A DNA stretch of 35,128 bases from Frankia nepalensis (GTDB lineage Bacteria; Actinomycetota; Actinomycetes; Frankiales; Frankiaceae), in the NCBI RefSeq assembly GCF_016786325.1, contig NZ_JADWYU010000143.1, positions 59,766 through 94,893 on the forward strand, written 5' to 3'. The translations under genes and the position numbers were made by a program. Below the pieces are notes generated by a model, which was not told where the DNA came from, made no database searches, and saw nothing but the letters and a program-made list of their open reading frames with translations. Below are positions 26,602 through 35,128 of this stretch, in pieces (within the stretch, counting starts at the first letter, position 1; each line of letters starts with the position of its first letter).

Positions 26602-29600
26602 ATGGGGAACGACACCGACCGCAGGCTCGCCCTGCTGCGACGAACCATTGCCGAACGCGGCCTCACCCGCCAGGAGCCGGCCGCCGCGCCGCCCCCGCGC
26701 CGGGGCGGCGACGCCCGCTACCCCCTGTCGTCCGGCCAGCGCCGCATGTGGTTCCTGTACCAGGTCGACACCGACCGCGCCGACCTGAACGTCGGCGTGG
26801 CCATGCGGCTGTCCGGCCCGCTGGACCAGGACCGGCTGGCCCGCGCGGCGACCGCCGTGGCCGACCGCCACGAGATCCTGCGCACCACCTATCACGTGGA
26901 CGCCGACGGCCTCCCCTACCAGGTCGTCCACGTCGAGCCGGCGCTCCGGCTCGCCGCCGACGACCTGCGCCCGCTGCCGCCGGACGGCCAGGACCAGCGC
27001 GTGCACGCGCTCGCCGCGGACGAGTTCGCCCGCCCGTTCGACCTGACCCGCGACGCGCCGCTGCGGCTGACCCTGCTGCGCACCGGCGACGACGAGCATG
27101 TCCTGCTGCTGGTCGCGCACCACATCGCGTGGGACGACGACTGCTGGGAGCCGTTCTTCGCCGACCTCTCCCAGGCGTACCAGGCGGGCGCCGCCGACCC
27201 GGCCCCGCCCGCGCAGTACCTCGACCTGCAGGTCCTCGGCCCGTCGGCGCGCCCCGGTGGCGAGGCCGACGCCGCGGACCTCGCCTACTGGCGGGACGCG
27301 CTCGCGGGGTCGATCGAGCCCCTCGAGCTGCCCGGCGCGCACGGCGCGCCGGCCCCCACCGGCACGATCGGCTCCTCCGGAGCGAGCGGGCACAGTCAGG
27401 TGGGCCTGCCCGCCGAGGTCGCCGCCGAGATCCGCTCGCTGGCCCGGTCGCTGCGGGCCAGCCCGTTCGCCGTGCTGACCGCCGGGTTCGCCGCCCTGAT
27501 GCACCGCGCCACCGGCGCCGGCGACCTGGTCGTCGTCACGCCGGTCGTCGACCGGCCCGGCCGGCACGCGGCGGGCGCGCTCGGGTACTTCGGCAACACG
27601 CTGCCCCTGCGCGTCCAGGTCACGTCGCCCGCTTCCTTCCAGGCGCTCGTCGAGCACACCCGCGACGTGTGCGCCGGGGCCTTCGCCCATCAGGGCGTCG
27701 GCCTGGAGCGCATCGTCGCCGAGGCGCTCGCCGACCGGGGCGACGGCCTGGACACGCTGGCCCGCGTCGGGTTCGGCGCGCGCTCCGGCGCGTGGACGGG
27801 GCTCGCCGTACCCGGCCTGCGCTCCGAGCGGCTCGACCTGCACGGCGCCGTCGCGCAGCTGCCGTTCGAGGTGATGGCGCAGCCGACCGCCGACGACTCC
27901 TGGCTGCTGGAGGCGACCTACCAGGCCGACGTCGTGTCCGGCCCGGTGGCCGGCCTGCTGCTCGAGCAGCTCGTCGTCCTGCTCACCGCGGCGGTCCGCC
28001 ACCCGGACACCCCCGTCGGCGACCTGCCGGTGCTGAGCGATCGGCGCCGCGCCGAGCTCGTCGGCTTCTCGACCGGCCGGCCCGGCACGCTCGTGGCGCC
28101 GACGCTGCCGGACTTCGTCGCCCGGCAGGCCCGGCGCACCCCGGACTCTCCGGCCGTGGTGACCTCCGAGGGCACCCTGACCTACGCCGAGCTGACCGCG
28201 CGCGCCTACCGGCTCGCGCACCGGCTGATCCGCCAGGGCATCGGCACCGAGGACCTCGTGGCGCTGCGCTACCCGCGCGGCCTGGACATGGTGGTCGCGA
28301 CGCTCGGCGTCGTCGCCAGCGGCGCCGCCTACCTCCCCGTCGATCCCGAGTATCCGGCGGACCGGATCGAGTACATGCTGGCCGACGCCCAGCCTCGCCT
28401 CGTCCTGGACGGGCCGCTGGACCTCGACCCGCTGGACCTCGACGGCCCGGCGGACCTGGACGACCCGCCGCTGCCCGACACCGAGCCCACGGACGCCGAC
28501 CGGGTCAGGCCGCTGCTGCCGGACAACACGGCGTACGTCATCTACACCTCGGGCTCGACGGGCGCCCCCAAGGGAGTGCCCGTCTCGCACGCGGCGATCT
28601 GCGGCCACCTGTCGTGGCTCGCCGAGGAGTACCCGGTCGGGGCCGACGACGCGCTGCTGCAGGTGGCCTCGCCCAGCTTCGACGTGTCGGTCGGCGAGCT
28701 GTTCGGGCCGCTGTGCGTCGGCGCGCGCCTCGTCATCCCGCGCCCCGGCGGCCTGCAGGACCTGCCGTACCTGACCGCGCTACTCAACGAGGAGCGCATC
28801 AGCTGGATGCACTTCGTCCCCTCGCTGCTCGACCTGTTCCTGAGCCTGCCAGGCACGGCGGACTGGAAGTCGCTGCGCCTGGTTCCCATCGGCGGCGAGG
28901 CGCTGTCCGGCGAGCTCGCCGACCGGTTCCGGCGCACGTTCGACGCCAGCCTGCACAACTTCTACGGCCCCACCGAGACGACGCTCGCCGCGACCCGCTA
29001 CATCGTGGACGCGGCGCAGGGCACCCGCACCGTGCCGATCGGCTCCCCCAAGGGCGACACCCAGGTCTACGTCCTCGACGACCGGCTGCGGCTGGTGCCG
29101 CCCGGCACGGTCGGGGAGATCTACATCGGCGGCGGCCAGCTGGCCCGCGGCTACCTGCGCCGGCCCGGCCTGACCGCGTCCCGGTTCGTCGCCGACCCGG
29201 TCCGGCCGGGCGGCGGCCGGGTGTACCGCACCGGCGACCTGGGCCGCTGGAACGCCGACGGCGAGCTGGAGTTCGTCGGCCGCGCCGACGAGCAGGTGAA
29301 GATCCGCGGGTTCCGGGTGGAGCTGGGCGAGATCGGGGCCGTCCTCGCCCGCCACCCCGAGGTGCGCCAGTGCGTCGTCGTCGCCACCACGGCCGAGCGG
29401 CTGGGGACCGTCCTCGTCGCCTACGTGGTGCCCGAAAGCCACCGGTCCGCCGAGCGCTGGCAGCGCGAGTGGGCCGGCCCCGACGGGCTGGAGGGGCAGC
29501 TGCGCGACCATCTCGCCCGCGCGCTGCCCGCCCACATGGTGCCGACCGCGTTCGTCCGGGTCGGCCAGATCCCCGTCACGGCCAACGGCAAGGTCGACCG

Positions 29601-32600
29601 GGCGGCCCTGCCCGCCCCGGACCTGGACACGCGCCGGCCCGACCGTGAGCCGTCGACGGCGACCGAGCGGCTCATGTGCGCCGCCTTCGCCGAGACGCTC
29701 GGCCGCGACCAGGTGGGCGTGGACGCCGGATTCTTCGAGCTCGGCGGGCATTCGCTGCTGGCCACCTCGCTCCTGTCCGCGGTCGAGACCCGCATCGGCG
29801 TGCGGCTACGGCTCGCCGACGCGTTCGAGGCGCCCACCCCGGCCGGCCTCGCCGCGCTCGTCGACGCCCGGCTGGCCGGCGCCGCCCCGGACCGCCCCGA
29901 GCTGCCGCGGATCGTCGCCCGCCCCGACCGCCCCGAGCGGCCGCCGCTGTCGTTCGCCCAGCTGCGCCAGTGGGTCGGCTACCGGGTCGACGGGCCGCGC
30001 AGCACCTACAACATCCCGTTCGCCGCCAGGATCGAGGGCGAGCTCGACGTCGCCGCCCTCGGCGCGGCGCTGGGCGACCTGACCGACCGGCACGAGGTGC
30101 TGCGCACCAGCTACCCGGACGTCGACGGCGTGCCCCACCAGGAGATCTGGCCGGCGTTCCGGCCGGACCTGTCGGTCGTCGACCTGGCAGGGGAGCCGGA
30201 CCCGGAGGCCGCGGCGCGGACCCGGCTGGCGGGTCTCGCCGGGCACCTGTTCGACCTCGCCGCCGCGCCGCCGATCCAGGCGACCGTGCTGCGGGTGGGT
30301 CCCCGGCTGCACTGGCTGTCCGTGGTGGTCCACCACATCGCGGCCGACGAGTGGTCGGCGCCCGTGCTGTTCCAGGACATGATCACCGCCTACCGGGCCC
30401 GGCTCGGCGGCGCGGCCCCGGGCTGGGACCCGCTGCCCGTCCAGTACGCCGACTACGCCCTCTGGCAGCGCGACCTGTTCACCCCGCGCGCCCCCGAGAC
30501 GCACTCGGACGACCCGGCGCGGCCGCTCGCGGCGCCGGACGGCGAGCCCCAGCTCGACACCGAGCAGGCCGCGTTCTGGAGCAGGACCCTGGCCGACCTG
30601 CCCGAGGACACCGCCGTGGGCCGCGACCGGCCCCGTCCCCGGGTCCAGTCCGACCAGGGCGACACCGTCCCGCTGCGGGTACCGCCGGCGCTGCGCCAGC
30701 GGCTCGCCGCGCTCGCCCGGGAGACCGACGCGACCGAGTTCATGGTGCTGCAGACCGCCGTGGCGCTCACCCTGCACGCGCTCGGCGCCGGCACCGACAT
30801 CCCGCTGGGCACGCCGGTCGCCGGCCGCACCCGCCCGGAGGTCGGCCAGACCGTCGGCATGTTCGTCAACACCCTGGTGCTGCGCAACGACCTGTCGGGC
30901 GCGCCGACCGGGCGGGAGCTGCTGCGGCGGACCCGCGCGCTGGCGCTCGACGCCCTCGCCCACCAGGACCTGCCGTTCGAGCGGCTGGTGGACGTGCTCA
31001 ACCCGGCCCGCACCACGGCCCGCCACCCGCTGTTCCAGGTCCTGGTGCACCTGCGCGAGTCCGGGCTGCTCAGCGCGGCACTGGACGAGCGCGGCGCTAC
31101 GCTGCGCACCGAGGCACCCACCGAGACCACGGCCAAGTTCGACCTGACGTTCGACTTCTACGCCGACGGCGACGGCTTCGGCGGCGGGATCAACTACCGG
31201 GTCGAGCTCTACGACCGGGCCACCGCGCAGACCATGGCCGACCGCCTGCTGCGGGTGCTCGACGCGCTCGCGACGGCCCCCGACAGCCCGCTGCCCGCGA
31301 TCGACGTGCTGTCCGCGGACGAACGCGCCGCCGTGGTGGAGACGTGGAGCTGGCCCGACCCCGAGCCCGGCCCGACCCCCGAGCCCTTCCCGGCGACCGT
31401 GGCCGAGCTGCTCGCGCGGGCCCGCCGCGACGCGCCCACCGACCGGCTGGTGCGGTGCGGCGCGGCGACGATCGACCACGCGACGCTGCACGAGCACGCT
31501 GACCGGCTGGCCGGTCACCTGCGCGCGCTCGGCGCGGGCCCGGACGCCTTCGTCGCGGTGGCGCTCCCACGCACGCTCGACATGCTCGTGGCGCTGGTCG
31601 CCGTGATGAAGGCCGGCGCGGCCTTCCTGCCGCTCGACCTGCGGCTGCCCACCGAGCGGCTCGCCTTCATGCTCGCCGACGCGCGGCCCGTCTGCGTGCT
31701 CACCACCGAGGCGGTCGCCGCCCAGCTACCCCCGCCCGGCGGCGAAGCCGACGGCCACGGCTCAGTCGGCGGCGAAACCGACGGCCAGGTTCAGGCCGGC
31801 CGCGAGGCCGACGGCGCCGCCCCCGCTTCCCACTCGCCCCACGTGCTGCTCGACGACCCGGCCACCCAGGCCGCCATCGCCGCCGCCGGCCCGCCGCCGG
31901 CCGAGCTCGGCCTGCGCGGCGACCACGCCGCCTACCTGCTGTTCACGTCCGGGTCGACCGGCGTGCCCAAGGGGGTCGTCGGCACCCAGCGCGCCATGGC
32001 CAACCGGCTCGCCTGGCAGCCCGGGCGCTACCCCGTCGACGACCCGGACGTCCGGCTCGCGCAGGGCGCGCTGAGCTTCCTCGACGGCCCGCTGGAACTG
32101 CTCGCAGCCGTCGCGGCCGGCGCGGAGATCCTGCTCGCCGACGACGAGCAGGCCCGCGACCTGTCGGCCCTGGCCGAACTCCTGCGGGCGCACCCGGTCG
32201 GCCAGGTGACGATGGTGGCGAGCGCCGTCAGCGCCCTCGTCGACACGGCGCCCGACGCCGTCGACTCGGTGCGCCGCTGGGTGTGCAGCGGCGAGCCGCT
32301 GCTCGACCCGCTGCTCGACCGGCTCGGCGCCGCCGCGCCCGACTGCCACCTGGTCAACTCCTACGGGGCGACCGAGACGGCCGGCGCCATGGTGCGCGCG
32401 ACCGTCGAGCCGGGCCGGCTCGCCGCCGGCCGGCCGGTGCCAGGTGTGCGGATCGTCGTGGTCGACGAGGTGCTGCGCCCCGTGCCGCCGGGCACCGTCG
32501 GCGAGATCTGCGTGTCCGGCGCGCAGCTCGCCCGCGGGTACTGGCGCCGCCCCGGCCTGACCGCCAGCCGGTTCGTCGCGGACCCGTTCGCCACCGAACC

Positions 32601-33423
32601 GGGCGGGCGCCTCTACCTCACCGGCGACCGCGGCTGGTGGGACGCCGACGGGCGGCTGCGCTTCGCCGGCCGGGCCGACCACCAGGTCAAGCTGCGCGGC
32701 TTCCGGATCGAGCTCGGCGAGGTGGAGGCGGCGCTTCGGGCCGTTCCCGGCGTCAGCGCCGCCGCCGCGCGCCTGCATCCGCTGCACGGCGCGGACGCCA
32801 TCGTCGGCTACGTCGTGCGCGGCACCGCCGACACAGAGACCGCTGAGGACGGCACGGCCAGCGGACTGGACGACCGCGCGTTCGCGGACCTGGTCCGGGC
32901 GCGGGTGGCCGACCGGCTGCCCAGCTACGCGGTCCCCGCGGTCGTCGTCGTCCTGGCGGACCTGCCGCTGACCGGATCCGGCAAGATCAACCGACCGGCC
33001 CTGCCGGCGCCGGACCTGGCCACGACCGCGGTCGCCGACGAGCTGACCACCGACACCGAGCGGGCCCTCGCCGCGATCCTGGCCGAGGTGCTCGGCGTGC
33101 CCCAGGTCGGGCGTTCGGACCGGTTCTTCGCCCTCGGCGGCGACAGCATCGTCTCCATCCAGGTGTCCGCCAAGGCGCGGGAGGCGGGCCTGCCGCTCGA
33201 GCCCAGGCTGCTGTTCGAGCACGACACGGTCGCCGCGGTCGCCGCCGCGATCGACGAGGCCCGCGCCGACGCCGACGCCGACGCGGACCGCGACGGCGAA
33301 CCGGGCGGCGCGGACCGCGACGGGACGGACAGCTGGCTGGCCCCCGAGACCGACCCGATGAGCGCGTCCGGACTGGGCGCGACCGACCTCGCCGCGCTCG
33401 AGCGCGCCTGGAGGACCCGATGA
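26602..33423 (+). CDS. Two-module nonribosomal peptide synthetase, C-A-T-C-A-T (siderophore)
   Basis: The 2,273-residue enzyme reads: N-terminal helix (1-35), C1 (about 38-480), A1 (500-1000), T1 (1018-1085, [10 protein letters not shown], Ser1051), C2 (1110-1565), A2 (1598-2115), T2 (2148-2215, GGDSI, Ser2182) and a C-terminal tail with [12 protein letters not shown], like a docking helix. C active sites are HHIAWDD (173-179) and HHIAADE (1244-1250). A1 has FDVSVGEL (Asp694); aligning to GrsA by eye I read the code D-V-G-H-P-G-F-L-A-K, matching none I know. A2 reads SFLDGPLEL, so Leu1827 replaces the Asp that holds the alpha-amino group; its code is about L-D-L-A-V-S-S-G-A-K. No epimerase or thioesterase is present. 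The start has GGAGG ten bases upstream; the ATGA overlap couples it to the next NRPS. Confidence 0.95.
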   Translation: MGNDTDRRLALLRRTIAERGLTRQEPAAAPPPRRGGDARYPLSSGQRRMWFLYQVDTDRADLNVGVAMRLSGPLDQDRLARAATAVADRHEILRTTYHVDADGLPYQVVHVEPALRLAADDLRPLPPDGQDQRVHALAADEFARPFDLTRDAPLRLTLLRTGDDEHVLLLVAHHIAWDDDCWEPFFADLSQAYQAGAADPAPPAQYLDLQVLGPSARPGGEADAADLAYWRDALAGSIEPLELPGAHGAPAPTGTIGSSGASGHSQVGLPAEVAAEIRSLARSLRASPFAVLTAGFAALMHRATGAGDLVVVTPVVDRPGRHAAGALGYFGNTLPLRVQVTSPASFQALVEHTRDVCAGAFAHQGVGLERIVAEALADRGDGLDTLARVGFGARSGAWTGLAVPGLRSERLDLHGAVAQLPFEVMAQPTADDSWLLEATYQADVVSGPVAGLLLEQLVVLLTAAVRHPDTPVGDLPVLSDRRRAELVGFSTGRPGTLVAPTLPDFVARQARRTPDSPAVVTSEGTLTYAELTARAYRLAHRLIRQGIGTEDLVALRYPRGLDMVVATLGVVASGAAYLPVDPEYPADRIEYMLADAQPRLVLDGPLDLDPLDLDGPADLDDPPLPDTEPTDADRVRPLLPDNTAYVIYTSGSTGAPKGVPVSHAAICGHLSWLAEEYPVGADDALLQVASPSFDVSVGELFGPLCVGARLVIPRPGGLQDLPYLTALLNEERISWMHFVPSLLDLFLSLPGTADWKSLRLVPIGGEALSGELADRFRRTFDASLHNFYGPTETTLAATRYIVDAAQGTRTVPIGSPKGDTQVYVLDDRLRLVPPGTVGEIYIGGGQLARGYLRRPGLTASRFVADPVRPGGGRVYRTGDLGRWNADGELEFVGRADEQVKIRGFRVELGEIGAVLARHPEVRQCVVVATTAERLGTVLVAYVVPESHRSAERWQREWAGPDGLEGQLRDHLARALPAHMVPTAFVRVGQIPVTANGKVDRAALPAPDLDTRRPDREPSTATERLMCAAFAETLGRDQVGVDAGFFELGGHSLLATSLLSAVETRIGVRLRLADAFEAPTPAGLAALVDARLAGAAPDRPELPRIVARPDRPERPPLSFAQLRQWVGYRVDGPRSTYNIPFAARIEGELDVAALGAALGDLTDRHEVLRTSYPDVDGVPHQEIWPAFRPDLSVVDLAGEPDPEAAARTRLAGLAGHLFDLAAAPPIQATVLRVGPRLHWLSVVVHHIAADEWSAPVLFQDMITAYRARLGGAAPGWDPLPVQYADYALWQRDLFTPRAPETHSDDPARPLAAPDGEPQLDTEQAAFWSRTLADLPEDTAVGRDRPRPRVQSDQGDTVPLRVPPALRQRLAALARETDATEFMVLQTAVALTLHALGAGTDIPLGTPVAGRTRPEVGQTVGMFVNTLVLRNDLSGAPTGRELLRRTRALALDALAHQDLPFERLVDVLNPARTTARHPLFQVLVHLRESGLLSAALDERGATLRTEAPTETTAKFDLTFDFYADGDGFGGGINYRVELYDRATAQTMADRLLRVLDALATAPDSPLPAIDVLSADERAAVVETWSWPDPEPGPTPEPFPATVAELLARARRDAPTDRLVRCGAATIDHATLHEHADRLAGHLRALGAGPDAFVAVALPRTLDMLVALVAVMKAGAAFLPLDLRLPTERLAFMLADARPVCVLTTEAVAAQLPPPGGEADGHGSVGGETDGQVQAGREADGAAPASHSPHVLLDDPATQAAIAAAGPPPAELGLRGDHAAYLLFTSGSTGVPKGVVGTQRAMANRLAWQPGRYPVDDPDVRLAQGALSFLDGPLELLAAVAAGAEILLADDEQARDLSALAELLRAHPVGQVTMVASAVSALVDTAPDAVDSVRRWVCSGEPLLDPLLDRLGAAAPDCHLVNSYGATETAGAMVRATVEPGRLAAGRPVPGVRIVVVDEVLRPVPPGTVGEICVSGAQLARGYWRRPGLTASRFVADPFATEPGGRLYLTGDRGWWDADGRLRFAGRADHQVKLRGFRIELGEVEAALRAVPGVSAAAARLHPLHGADAIVGYVVRGTADTETAEDGTASGLDDRAFADLVRARVADRLPSYAVPAVVVVLADLPLTGSGKINRPALPAPDLATTAVADELTTDTERALAAILAEVLGVPQVGRSDRFFALGGDSIVSIQVSAKAREAGLPLEPRLLFEHDTVAAVAAAIDEARADADADADRDGEPGGADRDGTDSWLAPETDPMSASGLGATDLAALERAWRTR
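31738..31827 (+). repeat. 30-bp (10-residue) repeat inside the A2 domain
   Basis: Three diverged 30-bp units begin at 31738, 31768 and 31798 and code for [20 protein letters not shown] and [10 protein letters not shown]. They form an insertion in A2 between the N-terminal core and the SGSTG nucleotide loop, a surface region that tolerates extra sequence. Confidence 0.7.
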
Positions 33424-35128
33424 GCACCACCGACGCGCCGGGCCGGCGCATCGTCGACGTCCTCGCGCTGACCCCGCTGCAGACCGGGCTGTACGCGCTC
33501 GCGCAGGCACGCGAGCCGGGCGCCGTCGACCCATACACCATCCAGTTCGTCGCCGACATCGACGGCCCGCTCGACGTCGACCTGCTGCGGCGCGCCACGG
33601 TGGGGCTGCTGGACCGGCACCCGAACCTGCGGGTGTCGTTCTGGGACCGCGACCTGCCGCACCCGGTGCAGATCGTCCCGGACCGCGCCGCGCCGGCCTG
33701 GCGGGAGGTGGTCTGCGCCCGCACCGAGCTCGACGCACTGGCCGACCGGGAGCGGCGCGTCCCGTTCGACCTCGCCGCCGGCCCGGCGATGCGTTTCGCC
33801 CTCGCCAGGACCGAGCCCGGCCATCACCGGCTGATCGGGACGGTGCACCACATCGTCGTCGACGGCTGGTCGGTGCCGACGATGCTGCGCGACCTGGTCG
33901 CCGGCTACCTCGGCGGCGGCCGGACCGACCACCTGCCCCCGGTCCGGCCGTACCGCGACTACGTGGCCTGGCTCGGCCGCCAGGACCCCGCCCAGACGCG
34001 GGCCGCCTGGCGGGACTACCTCGCGGGTCTCGCCGAGCCGTCGATCCTGGCCCCCGGCCGGCGCGGGACGGCCGCCGCGCTGCCGGTCTCGGTCGAGGTC
34101 GGCCTGGACGCCGCCGACACCGCCCGGCTGACCGGCTGGGCGCGCGAGCGCGGGCTCACCGTCAACACGCTCACCCAGTTCGCCTGGGCGGTGCTGCTCG
34201 GCCGGCTCACCGACCGCCGCGACGTGGTGTTCGGGGCGACCGTCGCGGGCCGCCCCGAGCAGCTCACCGGCGTGGAGGACATGGTCGGCCTGTTCATCAA
34301 CACGGTGCCGGTCCGGGCCCGGCTGGACACCGCCGCCACCGTCGCGTCCGGCTGCGCCGACCTGCAGCGCCGGGTGGTCGCCATGCGGTCGCACGGCGGG
34401 GTCGGGCTCGCCGCCCTGCAAAGGCTGTCTGGCCATCCCGAGCTGTTCGACACCCTGATGGTGTTCCAGAACGCGCCGCGCGGGTCGATGGCCGACGTGA
34501 TCCACGCCCCGGACGGCGTCGTGTTCACGCCGCTGCGGCTGGACAGCCTCACCCACTACCCGCTCACGCTGGTGCCCTACATCACCGAGGGCGAGCTGCG
34601 CGTCGTGCTGGAGCACCGCGCCGACCTGCTGCCCACCGTCGACCCGGGCGAGCTCGGCGCCCGGCTGCTGGGGGTGCTGCGCACCCTGCCCAGCCACGCC
34701 GACGCCGACCCGGACACGCTCGACATCCTCCTGCCCGGCGAGCGCGCCACACTGCTCGCCCCGGCGGCGCCTCCCCGGCTTCCGGACGCCGGGGAGGCGA
34801 CCGCGCCGGACGCGGCCATCGCGGACGCGACCGCGCCGGACACGGACACGGACACGGACACGGACACGGCGGACGCGATCACGCCGGGCGAGGCCGCGCC
34901 ACACACGGCCACCCCGGACGCGGCCGCGGCGGGGCGCGCGCAGCCGCGGACCGTCGCCGACCTGTTCTGGCGGCACGTCCGGGAAACGCCGGCGGCGCTG
35001 GCCATGACCTGGTCCACGGACTCCCCGGTCAGCGCCGACCTGGGTGCCGAGCCCGGCCGGGGGGGGGGCGCCCGCCGGGGCGGCCGCCCCCCCCCGCGCG
35101 CCCCCCCCCGGGTGGCGCGCGGGCGGGG
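33420..35128 (+). CDS. Nonribosomal peptide synthetase, C-A..., cut by window edge (partial)
   Basis: The ATG at 33420 overlaps the stop of the upstream NRPS (ATGA). About 570 residues are visible with no stop. A condensation domain (about 10-450) starts [12 protein letters not shown] and has an intact HHIVVDG (143-149) active site; a repetitive acidic Asp-Thr linker follows, then [15 protein letters not shown] (from about residue 511), the beginning of an adenylation domain. The LTPLQ-type opening is typical of C domains that start a new NRPS polypeptide and accept a chain from another protein, so it probably takes the dipeptide from T2 of the preceding enzyme. Sequence after about 35058 is homopolymer-rich and the reading frame there should not be trusted. 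Confidence 0.9.
   Translation, partial: MSTTDAPGRRIVDVLALTPLQTGLYALAQAREPGAVDPYTIQFVADIDGPLDVDLLRRATVGLLDRHPNLRVSFWDRDLPHPVQIVPDRAAPAWREVVCARTELDALADRERRVPFDLAAGPAMRFALARTEPGHHRLIGTVHHIVVDGWSVPTMLRDLVAGYLGGGRTDHLPPVRPYRDYVAWLGRQDPAQTRAAWRDYLAGLAEPSILAPGRRGTAAALPVSVEVGLDAADTARLTGWARERGLTVNTLTQFAWAVLLGRLTDRRDVVFGATVAGRPEQLTGVEDMVGLFINTVPVRARLDTAATVASGCADLQRRVVAMRSHGGVGLAALQRLSGHPELFDTLMVFQNAPRGSMADVIHAPDGVVFTPLRLDSLTHYPLTLVPYITEGELRVVLEHRADLLPTVDPGELGARLLGVLRTLPSHADADPDTLDILLPGERATLLAPAAPPRLPDAGEATAPDAAIADATAPDTDTDTDTDTADAITPGEAAPHTATPDAAAAGRAQPRTVADLFWRHVRETPAALAMTWSTDSPVSADLGAEPGRGGGARRGGRPPPRAPPRVARGR
34839..34868 (+). repeat. Five tandem GACACG units in the C-A linker
   Basis: GACACG is repeated exactly five times (34839-34868), coding for a run of alternating Asp-Thr in the linker between the condensation and adenylation domains of the second NRPS. 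The 6-bp period preserves the frame, so the linker length could vary between strains without breaking the enzyme. Confidence 0.8.
35059..35128. other. Homopolymer-rich contig end, probably unreliable
   Basis: Ten consecutive G (35059-35068) are followed by long C runs and an almost pure G/C tail with no adenine after the middle of the stretch. The adenylation-domain sequence that precedes it loses all family resemblance here. It is best read as low-quality assembly edge rather than biology. Confidence 0.65.

Noticed and set aside
35059-35128. Possible G-quadruplex or telomere-like structure at the right end
   Set aside because: Long mixed G and C homopolymers at the exact contig edge, where the adenylation-domain coding sequence collapses, point to poor sequence quality.

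Overview
This is a 35.1 kb piece of very GC-rich DNA with actinobacterial gene style: GTG starts, GTGA/ATGA overlaps, F420-type PPOX protein, IclR/TetR regulators beside degradative enzymes, and DtxR/IdeR-type iron boxes. Gene content (an SDR/P450/amidohydrolase-rich background plus a hydroxamate-type siderophore NRPS) looks most like a soil actinomycete of the Frankia/Pseudofrankia or Streptomyces sort; the genus is inference. No rRNA, tRNA, CRISPR, phage or insertion sequence was seen. The right edge breaks inside an NRPS gene and ends in homopolymer-rich, probably unreliable sequence.

Left third (1-9.2 kb): a solitary elongation factor G gene, an amidohydrolase_2-family enzyme and an IclR regulator all read leftward. 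Diverging from the IclR gene is a rightward set of an SDR, a zinc-dependent MDR dehydrogenase and a ThDP-dependent lyase/synthase, which looks like an IclR-controlled catabolic pathway of unknown substrate.

Middle (9.2-17.4 kb): a 43-residue arginine-rich small ORF with a strong SD and a perfect 16-bp terminator stem; an epimerase-like SDR with a C-terminal zinc-ribbon; a nitronate monooxygenase; a small conserved actinobacterial protein; a PPOX flavin/F420 enzyme; a TetR regulator divergent from a cytochrome P450, with a perfect 13+13 bp palindrome between them; and a TauD-type 2-oxoglutarate dioxygenase.

Signalling block (17.4-20.8 kb): three translationally coupled genes encode a receiver-PP2C phosphatase, a CHASE3-like/HAMP histidine kinase and a stand-alone receiver. 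A UvrA-like ABC protein (20.9-23.3 kb) follows, with an apparently leaderless promoter.

Right end (23.4 kb to edge): an iron-regulated siderophore locus. A DtxR/IdeR box precedes a siderophore-interacting ferric reductase, and a second, better box precedes a run of an HIBADH-family dehydrogenase, an IucB/MbtK-like acyltransferase, a two-module NRPS (C-A-T-C-A-T) and the start of a second NRPS (C-A...). The second adenylation domain lacks the usual Asp that holds the alpha-amino group. The hydroxylase, exporter, uptake genes and release domain expected of such a system are not in the window and probably lie beyond the right edge.
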